Source: Auanema rhodensis (Eukaryota; Nematoda; Chromadorea; Rhabditida; Rhabditidae). Taken from it: a DNA stretch of 64,000 nt. The notes beneath the pieces are model-generated. The model was given only the letters and a program-made list of their open reading frames with translations, did not search any database and had not been told where the DNA came from. Every line of letters begins with the position of its first letter. Position 1 is the first letter of the stretch. The stretch lies in the NCBI GenBank assembly GCA_964057225.1, contig OZ059896.1, forward strand, positions 3,286,001 to 3,350,000. Direction: 5' to 3'. Positions 1 to 10,300 of the stretch are shown here, piece by piece. The position numbers and the translations under genes are program-made.

Positions 1-39
1 CGAGGATATAAGTGTGAACTTATATCAGTTGATATCTCG
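1..39 (+). other. Inverted repeat I (short hairpin) in each monomer
   Basis: Shown in monomer 1 and present in nearly all copies. gatataagt (5-13) and acttatatc (18-26) are perfect 9-bp reverse complements with a 4-base loop gtga. The flanks cgag (1-4) and ctcg (36-39) are also complementary and could close an outer stem. Variants weaken it: ataagagtg (base 13), gagaatat (base 5) and gaggaaataag (base 7). The perfect palindrome gatatc (31-36) lies beside it in copies with g at base 31. It could form a cruciform or bind a dimeric protein; neither can be shown from sequence. Confidence 0.75.
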
Positions 40-109
40 GTGCATTTTTAAGCTAGCGCAAATCTGATAACACAGATCGACGCAGCTTAAAAAACCGCAT
101 CGAATGCAC
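40..109 (+). other. Inverted repeat II (long hairpin) in each monomer
   Basis: Coordinates are for monomer 1; almost every copy has it. Arms tttttaagct (45-54) and agcttaaaaa (84-93) are perfect 10-bp reverse complements. Inside them gcg (56-58) faces cgc (81-83), and atctg (62-66) faces cagat (73-77) around a 6-base loop ataaca. Outside, gtgcat (40-45) can face atgcac (104-109), although t45 is shared with the main arm. The result is a nearly continuous stem-loop of about 49 bases. It could act as a cruciform in DNA or fold in a satellite transcript. It is not a known RNA family that I recognise. Confidence 0.75.
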
Positions 110-172
110 TATATTACATTGAGAAAAGCTTAATACAAAAATTAGTTATGATCGTTTGAAAAATGATGCATT

Positions 173-202
173 AGTGTATGTTGAGTTTCCATGTACACTC
201 AA
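173..202 (+). other. Inverted repeat III in the conserved segment
   Basis: Two overlapping dyads lie in the best conserved part of the monomer. agtgta (173-178) faces tacact (194-199), and ttgagt (181-186) faces actcaa (197-202). They cannot both form at once. The segment is almost unchanged across the window; rare exceptions are gtttacatg for gtttccatg (in the monomers at 56607 and 62572) and tgtatactc near 46275. Protein binding is a plausible reason but is only inference. Confidence 0.6.
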
Positions 203-232
203 AATTGCTTCCAAAAACATTTTGACAAAAAT

Positions 233-244
233 TTTTTCGAAAAA
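233..244 (+). other. Palindrome tttttcgaaaaa
   Basis: A 12-bp perfect palindrome centred on ttcgaa (236-241 in monomer 1), flanked by further A and T tracts. It occurs in almost every monomer; a few have tttttcaaaaaa (in the monomers at 39073 and 39424) or ttttcgcaaaa (in 3157). The adjoining A/T run is where 350-bp and 351-bp monomers differ, as expected of replication slippage. A-tracts of this kind can bend DNA. Confidence 0.7.
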
Positions 245-310
245 TTTCAAAATAATTTAGCAAAAAGTAGATGTTTTTAGATTCCTTTTTTTAAAGCAAA
301 AACGATGGAC

Positions 311-327
311 AATGTTATTCAACGAAA
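311..327 (-). promoter_or_regulatory. Weak CENP-B-box-like half site
   Basis: On the minus strand bases 327-311 read tttcgttgaataacatt. The CENP-B box core is known as nTTCGnnnnAnnCGGGn. The left part (TTCG and the A at position 10) matches, while the CGGG part does not (acat). The site lies in a well conserved stretch and is present in nearly every monomer; it is deleted in the one at 8769. With only 5 of 9 core bases matching, chance is likely. Confidence 0.15.
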
Positions 328-351
328 AAATTAATTCTTCAGGGTGAAAAT

Positions 352-702
352 CGAGGATATAAGTGTGAACTTATATCAGTTAATATCTCGGTGCATTTTT
401 AAGCTAGCGCAAATCTGATAACACAGATCGACGCAGCTTAAAAATCCGCATCGAATGCACTATATTACATAGAGAAACGCTCAATACAAAAATTAGTTAT
501 GATCGTTTGAAAAATGATGCATTAGTGTATGTTGAGTTTCCATGTACACTCAAAATTGCTTCCAAAAACATTTTGACAAAAATTTTTTCGAAAAATTTCA
601 AAATAATTTAGCAAAAAGTAGATGTTTTTAGATTCCTTTTTTTAAAGCAAAAACGATGGACAATGTTATTCAACGAAAAAATTAATTCTTCAGGGTGAAA
701 AT
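352..702. repeat. Exemplar monomer, subtype B
   Basis: Subtype B is marked by aatccgcat and attacatagagaaacgctc, followed by aatac. It has no HindIII site because base 127 is c. B copies start at 352, 1404, 1755, 11879 (variant), 12930, 13281, 16788, 18893 and 19595. Variant B' has agtccgcat and aacatagatc and starts at 4559, 5611, 7365, 13982, 15034 and 17139. No clear B copy is seen after 19945, apart from an A/B chimera at 45730. Confidence 0.85.
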
Positions 703-1052
703 CGAGGATATAAGTGTGAACTTATATCAGTTGATATCTCGGTGCATTTTTAAGCTAGCGCAAATCTGATAACACAGATCGACGCAGCTTAAAAATCCGC
801 ATCGAATGCATTATACTACATGGAGAAACGCTCATCACAAAAATTAGTTATGATCGTTTGAAAAATGATGCATTAGTGTATGTTGAGTTTCCATGTACAC
901 TCAAAATTGCTTCCAAAAACATTTTGACAAAATTTTTTCGAAAAATTTCAAAATAATTTCGCAAAAAGTAGATGTTTTTAGATTCCTTTTTTTGAGGCAA
1001 AAACGATGGACAATGTTATTCAACGAAAAAATTAATTCTTCAGGGTGAAAAT
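703..1052. repeat. Exemplar monomer, subtype C
   Basis: Subtype C is the most divergent in the variable segment: cattatactacatgg, then gagaaacgctcatcac, with t at base 109 instead of c and no HindIII site. Most C copies are 350 bp, with a shortened A/T run, ttcgcaaaa in place of ttagcaaaa at base 259, and tttttttgaggc near base 290. Later C copies often have the 3' half of other subtypes. A marked sublineage reads ataagagtgaac instead of ataagtgtgaac (31519, 32922, 41870, 57308, 58361, 59414, 61870, 63273). C is present across the whole window. Confidence 0.9.
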
Positions 1053-4000
1053 CGAGGATATAAGTGTGAACTTATATCAGTTAATATCTCGGTGCATTTT
1101 TAAGCTAGCGCAAATCTGATAACACAGATCGACGCAGCTTAAAAAACCGCATCGAATGCACTATATTACATTGAGAAAAGCTTAATACAAAAATTAGTTA
1201 TGATCGTTTGAAAAATGATGCATTAGTGTATGTTGAGTTTCCATGTACACTCAAAATTGCTTCCAAAAACATTTTGACAAAAATTTTTTCGAAAAATTTC
1301 AAAATAATTTAGCAAAAAGTAGATGTTTTTAGATTCCTTTTTTTAAAGCAAAAACGATGGACAATGTTATTCAACGAAAAAATTAATTCTTCAGGGTGAA
1401 AATCGAGGATATAAGTGTGAACTTATATCAGTTAATATCTCGGTGCATTTTTAAGCTAGCGCAAATCTGATAACACAGATCGACGCAGCTTAAAAATCCG
1501 CATCGAATGCACTATATTACATAGAGAAACGCTCAATACAAAAATTAGTTATGATCGTTTGAAAAATGATGCATTAGTGTATGTTGAGTTTCCATGTACA
1601 CTCAAAATTGCTTCCAAAAACATTTTGACAAAAATTTTTTCGAAAAATTTCAAAATAATTTAGCAAAAAGTAGATGTTTTTAGATTCCTTTTTTTAAAGC
1701 AAAAACGATGGACAATGTTATTCAACGAAAAAATTAATTCTTCAGGGTGAAAATCGAGGATATAAGTGTGAACTTATATCAGTTAATATCTCGGTGCATT
1801 TTTAAGCTAGCGCAAATCTGATAACACAGATCGACGCAGCTTAAAAATCCGCATCGAATGCACTATATTACATAGAGAAACGCTCAATACAAAAATTAGT
1901 TATGATCGTTTGAAAAATGATGCATTAGTGTATGTTGAGTTTCCATGTACACTCAAAATTGCTTCCAAAAACATTTTGACAAAAATTTTTTCGAAAAATT
2001 TCAAAATAATTTAGCAAAAAGTAGATGTTTTTAGATTCCTTCTTTTAAGGCAAAAACGATGGACAATGTTATTCAACGAAAAAATTAATTCTTCAGGGTG
2101 AAAATCGAGGATATAAGTGTGAACTTATATCAGTTGATATCTCGGTGCATTTTTAAGCTAGCGCAAATCTGATAACACAGATCGAAGCAGCTTAAAAATC
2201 CGCATCGAATGCATTATACTACATGGAGAAACGCTCATCACAAAAATTAGTTATGATCGTTTGAAAAATGATGCATTAGTGTATGTTGAGTTTCCATGTA
2301 CACTCAACATTGCTTCCAAAAACATTTTGACAAAACTTTTTCGAAAAATTTCAAAATAATTTCGCAAAAAGTAGATGTTTTTAGATTCCTTTTTTTGAGG
2401 CAAAAACGATGGACAATGTTATTCAACGAAAAAATTAATTCTTCAGGGTGAAAATCGAGGATATAAGTGTGAACTTATATCAGTTAATATCTCGGTGCAT
2501 TTTTAAGCTAGCGCAAATCTGATAACACAGATCGACGCAGCTTAAAAAACCGCATCGAATGCACTATATTACATTGAGAAAAGCTTAATACAAAAATTAG
2601 TTATGATCGTTTGAAAAATGATGCATTAGTGTATGTTGAGTTTCCATGTACACTCAAAATTGCTTCCAAAAACATTTTGACAAAAATTTTTTCGAAAAAT
2701 TTCAAAATAATTTAGCAAAAAGTAGATGTTTTTAGATTCCTTTTTTCGAGGCAAAAACGATGGACAATGTTATTCAACGAAAAAATTAATTCTTCAGGGT
2801 GAAAATCGAGGATATAAGTGTGAACTTATATCAGTTGATATCTCGGTGCATTTTTAAGCTAGCGCAAATCTGATAACACAGATCGAAGCAGCTTAAAAAT
2901 CCGCATCGAATGCATTATACTACATGGAGAAACGCTCATCACAAAAATTAGTTATGATCGTTTGAAAAATGATGCATTAGTGTATGTTGAGTTTCCATGT
3001 ACACTCAACATTGCTTCCAAAAACATTTTGACAAAACTTTTTCGAAAAATTTCAAAATAATTTCGCAAAAAGTAGATGTTTTTAGATTCCTTTTTTTGAG
3101 GCAAAAACGATGGACAATGTTATTCAACGAAAAAATTAATTCTTCAGGGTGAAAATCGAGGATATAAGTGTGAACTTATATCAGTTAATATCTCGGTGCA
3201 TTTTTAAGCTAGCGCAAATCTGATAACACAGATCGACGCAGCTTAAAAAACCGCATCGAATGCACTATATTACATTGAGAAAAGCTTAATACAAAAATTA
3301 GTTATGATCGTTTGAAAAATGATGCATTAGTGTATGTTGAGTTTCCATGTACACTCAAAATTGCTTCCAAAAACATTTTGACAAAAATTTTTTCGCAAAA
3401 TTTCAAAATAATTTAGCAAAAAGTAGATGTTTTTAGATTCCTTCTTTCAAGGCAAAAACGATGGACAATGTTATTCAACGAAAAAATTAATTCTTCAGGG
3501 TGAAAATCGAGGATATAAGTGTGAACTTATATCAGTTAATATCTCGGTGCATTTTTAAGCTAGCGCAAATCTGATAACACAGATCGACGCAGCTTAAAAA
3601 TCCGCATCGAATGCACTTTATTACATTGAGGAAAGCTTAATACAAAAATTAGTTATGATCGTTTGAAAAATGATGCATTAGTGTATGTTGAGTTTCCATG
3701 TACACTCAACATTGCTTCCAAAAACATTTTGACAAAAATTTTTTCGAAAAATTTCAAAATAATTTAGCAAAAAGTAGATGTTTTTAGATTCCTTTTTTTG
3801 AGGCAAAAACGATGGACAATGTTATTCAACGAAAAAATTAATTCTTCAGGGTGAAAATCGAGGATATAAGTGTGAACTTATATCAGTTAATATCTCGGTG
3901 CATTTTTAAGCTAGCGCAAATCTGATAACACAGATCGACGCAGCTTAAAAAACCGCATCGAATGCACTATATTACATTGAGAAAAGCTTAATACAAAAAT

Positions 4001-4558
4001 TAGTTATGATCGTTTGAAAAATGATGCATTAGTGTATGTTGAGTTTCCATGTACACTCAAAATTGCTTCCAAAAACATTTTGACAAAACTTTTTCGAAAA
4101 ATTTCAAAATAATTTCGCAAAAAGTAGATGTTTTTAGATTCCTTTTTTTGAGGCAAAAACGATGGACAATGTTATTCAACGAAAAAATTAATTCTTCAGG
4201 GTGAAAATCGAGGATATAAGTGTGAACTTATATCAGTTAATATCTCGGTGCATTTTTAAGCTAGCGCAAATCTGATAACACAGATCGACGCAGCTTAAAA
4301 AACCGCATCGAATGCACTATATTACATTGAGAAAAGCTTAATACAAAAATTAGTTATGATCGTTTGAAAAATGATGCATTAGTGTATGTTGAGTTTCCAT
4401 GTACACTCAAAATTGCTTCCAAAAACATTTTGACAAAACTTTTTCGAAAAATTTCAAAATAATTTAGCAAAAAGTAGATGTTTTTAGATTCCTTCTTTCA
4501 AGGCAAAAACGATGGACAATGTTATTCAACGAAAAAATTAATTCTTCAGGGTGAAAAT

Positions 4559-7364
4559 CGAGGATATAAGTGTGATTTTATATCAGTTGATATCTCGGTG
4601 CATTTTTAAGCTAGCGCAAATCTGATAACATAGATCGACGCAGCTTAAAAGTCCGCATCGAATGCACTATATTACATAGAGAAACGCTCAATACAAAAAT
4701 TAGTTATGATCGTTTGAAAAATGATGCATTAGTGTATGTTGAGTTTCCATGTACACTCAACATTGCTTCCAAAAACATTTTGACAAAAATTTTTTCGAAA
4801 AATTTCAAAATAATTTCGCAAAAAGTAGATGTTTTTAGATTCCTTTTTTGAGGCAAAAACGATGGACAATGTTATTCAACGAAAAAATTAATTCTTCAGG
4901 GTGAAAATCGAGGATATAAGTGTGAACTTATATCAGTTAATATCTCGGTGCATTTTTAAGCTAGCGCAAATCTGATAACACAGATCGACGCAGCTTAAAA
5001 AACCGCATCGAATGCACTATATTACATTGAGAAAAGCTTAATACAAAAATTAGTTATGATCGTTTGAAAAATGATGCATTAGTGTATGTTGAGTTTCCAT
5101 GTACACTCAAAATTGCTTCCAAAAACATTTTGACAAAAATTTTTTCGAAAAATTTCAAAATAATTTAGCAAAAAGTAGATGTTTTTAGATTCCTTCTTTC
5201 AAGGCAAAAACGATGGACAATGTTATTCAACGAAAAAATTAATTCTTCAGGGTGAAAATCGAGGATATAAGTGTGAACTTATATCAGTTGATATCTCGGT
5301 GCATTTTTAAGCTAGCGCAAATCTGATAACATAGATCGACGCAGCTTAAAAGTCCGCATCGAATGCACTATACTACATTAAGAAAAGCTTAATACAAAAA
5401 TTAGTTATGATCGTTTGAAAAATGATGCATTAGTGTATGTTGAGTTTCCATGTACACTCAACATTGCTTCCAAAAACATTTTGACAAAAATTTTTTCGAA
5501 AAATTTCAAAATAATTTAGCAAAAAGTAGATGTTTTTAGATTCCTTCTTTCAAGGCAAAAACGATGGACAATGTTATTCAACGAAAAAATTAATTCTTCA
5601 GGGTGAAAATCGAGGATATAAGTGTGAACTTATATCAGTTGATATCTCGGTGCATTTTTAAGCTAGCGCAAATCTGATAACATAGATCGACGCAGCTTAA
5701 AAGTCCGCATCGAATGCACTATATTACATAGAGAAACGCTCAATACAAAAATTAGTTATGATCGTTTGAAAAATGATGCATTAGTGTATGTTGAGTTTCC
5801 ATGTACACTCAACATTGCTTCCAAAAACATTTTGACAAAAATTTTTTCGAAAAATTTCAAAATAATTTCGCAAAAAGTAGATGTTTTTAGATTTCTTTTT
5901 TTGAGGCAAAAACGATGGACAATGTTATTCAACGAAAAAATTAATTCTTCAGGGTGAAAATCGAGGATATAAGTGTGAACTTATATCAGTTAATATCTCG
6001 GTGCATTTTTAAGCTAGCGCAAATCTGATAACACAGATCGACGCAGCTTAAAAAACCGCATCGAATGCACTATATTACATTGAGAAAAGCTTAATACAAA
6101 AATTAGTTATGATCGTTTGAAAAATGATGCATTAGTGTATGTTGAGTTTCCATGTACACTCAAAATTGCTTCCAAAAACATTTTGACAAAAATTTTTTCG
6201 AAAAATTTCAAAATAATTTAGCAAAAAGTAGATGTTTTTAGATTCCTTCTTTCAAGGCAAAAACGATGGACAATGTTATTCAACGAAAAAATTAATTCTT
6301 CAGGGTGAAAATCGAGGATATAAGTGTGAACTTATATCAGTTGATATCTCGGTGCATTTTTAAGCTAGCGCAAATCTGATAACATAGATCGACGCAGCTT
6401 AAAAGTCCGCATCGAATGCACTATACTACATTAAGAAAAGCTTAATACAAAAATTAGTTATGATCGTTTGAAAAATGATGCATTAGTGTATGTTGAGTTT
6501 CCATGTACACTCAAAATTGCTTCCAAAAACATTTTGACAAAAATTTTTTCGAAAAATTTCAAAATAATTTAGCAAAAAGTAGATGTTTTTAGATTCCTTT
6601 TTTCGAGGCAAAAACGATGGACAATGTTATTCAACGAAAAAATTAATTCTTCAGGGTGAAAATCGAGGATATAAGTGTGAACTTATATCAGTTGATATCT
6701 CGGTGCATTTTTAAGCTAGCGCAAATCTGATAACACAGATCGAAGCAGCTTAAAAATCCGCATCGAATGCACTATAATACATTAAGAAACGCTCAATACA
6801 AAAATTAGTTATGATCGTTTGAAAAATGATGCATTAGTGTATGTTGAGTTTCCATGTACACTCAAAATTGCTTCCAAAAACATTTTGACAAAAATTTTTT
6901 CGAAAAATTTCGAGATAATTTAGCAAAAAGTAGATGTTTTTAGATTCCTTCTTTCAAGGCAAAAACGATGGACGATGTTATTCAACGAAAAAATTAATTC
7001 TTCAGGGTGAAAATCGAGAATATAAGTGTGAACTTATATCAGTTAATATCTCGGTGCATTTTTAAGCTAGCGCAAATCTGATAACACAGATCGACGCAGC
7101 TTAAAAATCCGCATCGAATGCATTATACTACATGGAGAAACGCTCATCACAAAAATTAGTTATGATCGTTTGAAAAATGATGCATTAGTGTATGTTGAGT
7201 TTCCATGTACACTCAACATTGCTTCCAAAAACATTTTAACAAAATTTTTTCGAAAAATTTCAAAATAATTTCGCAAAAAGTAGATGTTTTTAGATTCCTT
7301 TTTTTGAGGCAAAAACGATGGACAATGTTATTCAACGAAAAAATTAATTCTTCAGGGTGAAAAT
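4559..7364. repeat. Array block 2: eight-monomer unit, first copy
   Basis: Monomers start at 4559, 4909, 5260, 5611, 5962, 6313, 6664 and 7015, in the order B'-A-D-B'-A-D-E-C. The unit is copied at 13982-16787 at a constant offset of 9423 bp. Private marks are shared by both copies: a one-base shorter T run (ccttttttgagg) in the first monomer, agatttctttttttgagg in the fourth, tttcgagataa and gacgatg in the E copy, and cgagaatat in the C copy. The first monomer differs from its partner by gattttat for gaacttat. Confidence 0.88.
6313..6663. repeat. Exemplar monomer, subtype D
   Basis: Subtype D is marked by agtccgcat (g at base 93) and tactacattaagaaaagctt, with a HindIII site. Before about 23 kb most D copies read aacatagatc at bases 70-79. 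From 24855 on most read aacacagatc, so the subtype divides into a left and a right lineage. Several late copies carry gatgggcaatg instead of gatggacaatg near base 304-314. D is the most regularly used partner in the higher-order repeats: C-D, D-E-C, E-F-D-F-D and C-D-D. Confidence 0.88.
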
Positions 7365-10300
7365 CGAGGATATAAGTGTGAACTTATATCAGTTAATATC
7401 TCGGTGCATTTTTAAGCTAGCGCAAATCTGATAACATAGATCGACGCAGCTTAAAAGTCCGCATCGAATGCACTATATTACATAGAGAAACGCTCAATAC
7501 AAAAATTAGTTATGATCGTTTGAAAAATGATGCATTAGTGTATGTTGAGTTTCCATGTACACTCAACATTGCTTCCAAAAACATTTTGACAAAAATTTTT
7601 TCGAAAAATTTCAAAATAATTTAGCAAAAAGTAGATGTTTTTAGATTCCTTCTTTCAAGGCAAAAACGATGGACAATGTTATTCAACGAAAAAATTAATT
7701 CTTCAGGGTGAAAATCGAGGATATAAGTGTGAACTTATATCAGTTGATATCTCGGTGCATTTTTAAGCTAGCGCAAATCTGATAACACAGATCGAAGCAG
7801 CTTAAAAATCCGCATCGAATGCACTATAATACATTAAGAAACGCTCAATACAAAAATTAGTTATGATCGTTTGAAAAATGATGCATTAGTGTATGTTGAG
7901 TTTCCATGTACACTCAAAATTGCTTCCAAAAACATTTTGACAAAAATTTTTTCGAAAAATTTCAAAATAATTTAGCAAAAAGTAGATGTTTTTAGATTCC
8001 TTCTTTCAAGGCAAAAACGATGGACAATGTTATTCAACGAAAAAATTAATTCTTCAGGGTGAAAATCGAGGATATAAGTGTGAACTTATATCAGTTGATA
8101 TCTCGGTGCATTTTTAAGCTAGCGCAAATCTGATAACATAGATCGACGCAGCTTAAAAGTCCGCATCGAATGCACTATACTACATTAAGAAAAGCTTAAT
8201 ACAAAAATTAGTTATGATCGTTTGAAAAATGATGCATTAGTGTATGTTGAGTTTCCATGTACACTCAAAATTGCTTCCAAAAACATTTTGACAAAAATTT
8301 TTTCGAAAAATTTCAAAATAATTTAGCAAAAAGTAGATGTTTTTAGATTCCTTTTTTCGAGGCAAAAACGATGGACAATGTTATTCAACGAAAAAATTAA
8401 TTCTTCAGGGTGAAAATCGAGGATATAAGTGTGAACTTATATCAGTTGATATCTCGGTGCATTTTTAAGCTAGCGCAAATCTGATAACACAGATCGAAGC
8501 AGCTTAAAAATCCGCATCGAATGCACTATAATACATTAAGAAACGCTCAATACAAAAATTAGTTATGATCGTTTGAAAAATGATGCATTAGTGTATGTTG
8601 AGTTTCCATGTACACTCAAAATTGCTTCCAAAAACATTTTGACAAAAATTTTTTCGAAAAATTTCAAAATAATTTAGCAAAAAGTAGATGTTTTTAGATT
8701 CCTTCTTTCAAGGCAAAAACGATGGACGATGTTATTCAACGAAAAAATTAATTCTTCAGGGTGAAAATCGAGAATATAAGTGTGAACTTATATCAGTTAA
8801 TATCTCGGTGCATTTTTAAGCTAGCGCAAATCTGATAACACAGATCGACGCAGCTTAAAAATCCGCATCGAATGCATTATACTACATGGAGAAACGCTCA
8901 TCACAAAAATTAGTTATGATCGTTTGAAAAATGATGCATTAGTGTATGTTGAGTTTCCATGTACACTCAACATTGCTTCCAAAAACATTTTGACAAATTT
9001 TTTTCGAAAAATTTCAAAATAATTTCGCAAAAAGTAGATGTTTTTAGATTCCTTCTTTCAAGGCAAAAAAAATCGAGGATATAAGTGTGAACTTATATCA
9101 GTTGATATCTCGGTGCATTTTTAAGCTAGCGCAAATCTGATAACATAGATCGACGCAGCTTAAAAGTCCGCATCGAATGCACTATACTACATTAAGAAAA
9201 GCTTAATACAAAAATTAGTTATGATCGTTTGAAAAATGATGCATTAGTGTATGTTGAGTTTCCATGTACACTCAAAATTGCTTCCAAAAACATTTTGACA
9301 AAAATTTTTTCGAAAAATTTCAAAATAATTTAGCAAAAAGTAGATGTTTTTAGATTCCTTTTTTCGAGGCAAAAACGATGGACAATGTTATTCAACGAAA
9401 AAATTAATTCTTCAGGGTGAAAATCGAGGATATAAGTGTGAACTTATATCAGTTGATATCTCGGTGCATTTTTAAGCTAGCGCAAATCTGATAACACAGA
9501 TCGAAGCAGCTTAAAAATCCGCATCGAATGCATTATACTACATGGAGAAACGCTCATCACAAAAATTAGTTATGATCGTTTGAAAAATGATGCATTAGTG
9601 TATGTTGAGTTTCCATGTACACTCAACATTGCTTCCAAAAACATTTTGACAAATTTTTTTCGAAAAATTTCAAAATAATTTCGCAAAAAGTAGATGTTTT
9701 TAGATTCCTTCTTTCAAGGCAAAAACGATGGACAATGTTATTCAACGAAAAAATTAATTCTTCAGGGTGAAAATCGAGGATATAAGTGTGAACTTATATC
9801 AGTTGATATCTCGGTGCATTTTTAAGCTAGCGCAAATCTGATAACATAGATCGACGCAGCTTAAAAGTCCGCATCGAATGCACTGTACTACATTAAGAAA
9901 AGCTTAATACAAAAATTAGTTATGATCGTTTGAAAAATGATGCATTAGTGTATGTTGAGTTTCCATGTACACTCAAAATTGCTTCCAAAAACATTTTGAC
10001 AAAAATTTTTTCGAAAAATTTCAAAATAATTTAGCAAAAAGTAGATGTTTTTAGATTCCTTTTTTCGAGGCAAAAACGATGGACAATGTTATTCAACGAA
10101 AAAATTAATTCTTCAGGGTGAAAATCGAGGATATAAGTGTGAACTTATATCAGTTGATATCTCGGTGCATTTTTAAGCTAGCGCAAATCTGATAACACAG
10201 ATCGAAGCAGCTTAAAAATCCGCATCGAATGCACTATAATACATTAAGAAACGCTCAATACAAAAATTAGTTATGATCGTTTGAAAAATGATGCATTAGT

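Larger units (their letters stand above)
1..351. repeat. Reference monomer, subtype A
   Basis: Monomer 1 sets the numbering used throughout (base 1 is the c of cgagg). Subtype A is marked by aaaccgcat at about bases 92-100 and attacattgagaaaagctt at about 114-131, which includes a HindIII site AAGCTT. Base 31 is g here (ttgatatc), but most other A copies have ttaatatc. It usually has TAG at bases 258-260. A copies occur at 1, 1053, 1404-adjacent blocks, and later at 40818, 41519, 46432, 47484, 56957 and 62922. They are common in the first 18 kb and sparse afterwards. Confidence 0.9.
1..4558. repeat. Array block 1: A/B/C-rich monomers
   Basis: Thirteen monomers starting at 1, 352, 703, 1053, 1404, 1755, 2106, 2456, 2807, 3157, 3508, 3859 and 4209. 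Their order is A-B-C-A-B-B-C-A-C-A-F-A-A. The first seven are matched by those starting at 11528-13632. A C-A dimer of 701 bp is tandemly doubled at 2106-3507; both C copies carry gatcgaagcag and acaaaactttttcg. The F at 3508 is atypical, with actttattacattgagg and gatcgtttg. Confidence 0.85.

Noticed and set aside
7-13. TATA-like motif tataagt as a promoter
   Set aside because: It is part of inverted repeat I in a 70% AT monomer and occurs in almost every copy. Nothing downstream is a gene, so chance is the simplest explanation.
45-93. Stem-loop taken as a rho-independent terminator or tRNA-like gene
   Set aside because: The stem is AT-rich in its outer part, no gene lies upstream, and there is no cloverleaf, anticodon arm or CCA-like end. 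It is better described as a satellite dyad.
5766-5957. 63-codon open reading frame on the + strand
   Set aside because: It lies inside one satellite monomer and is open only because this copy combines the longer A/T run with C at base 259, which turns the usual TAG into TCG. Other monomers have a stop or frame shift at that place. No ribosome-binding or codon-use signal supports a gene, and the product resembles nothing I know.
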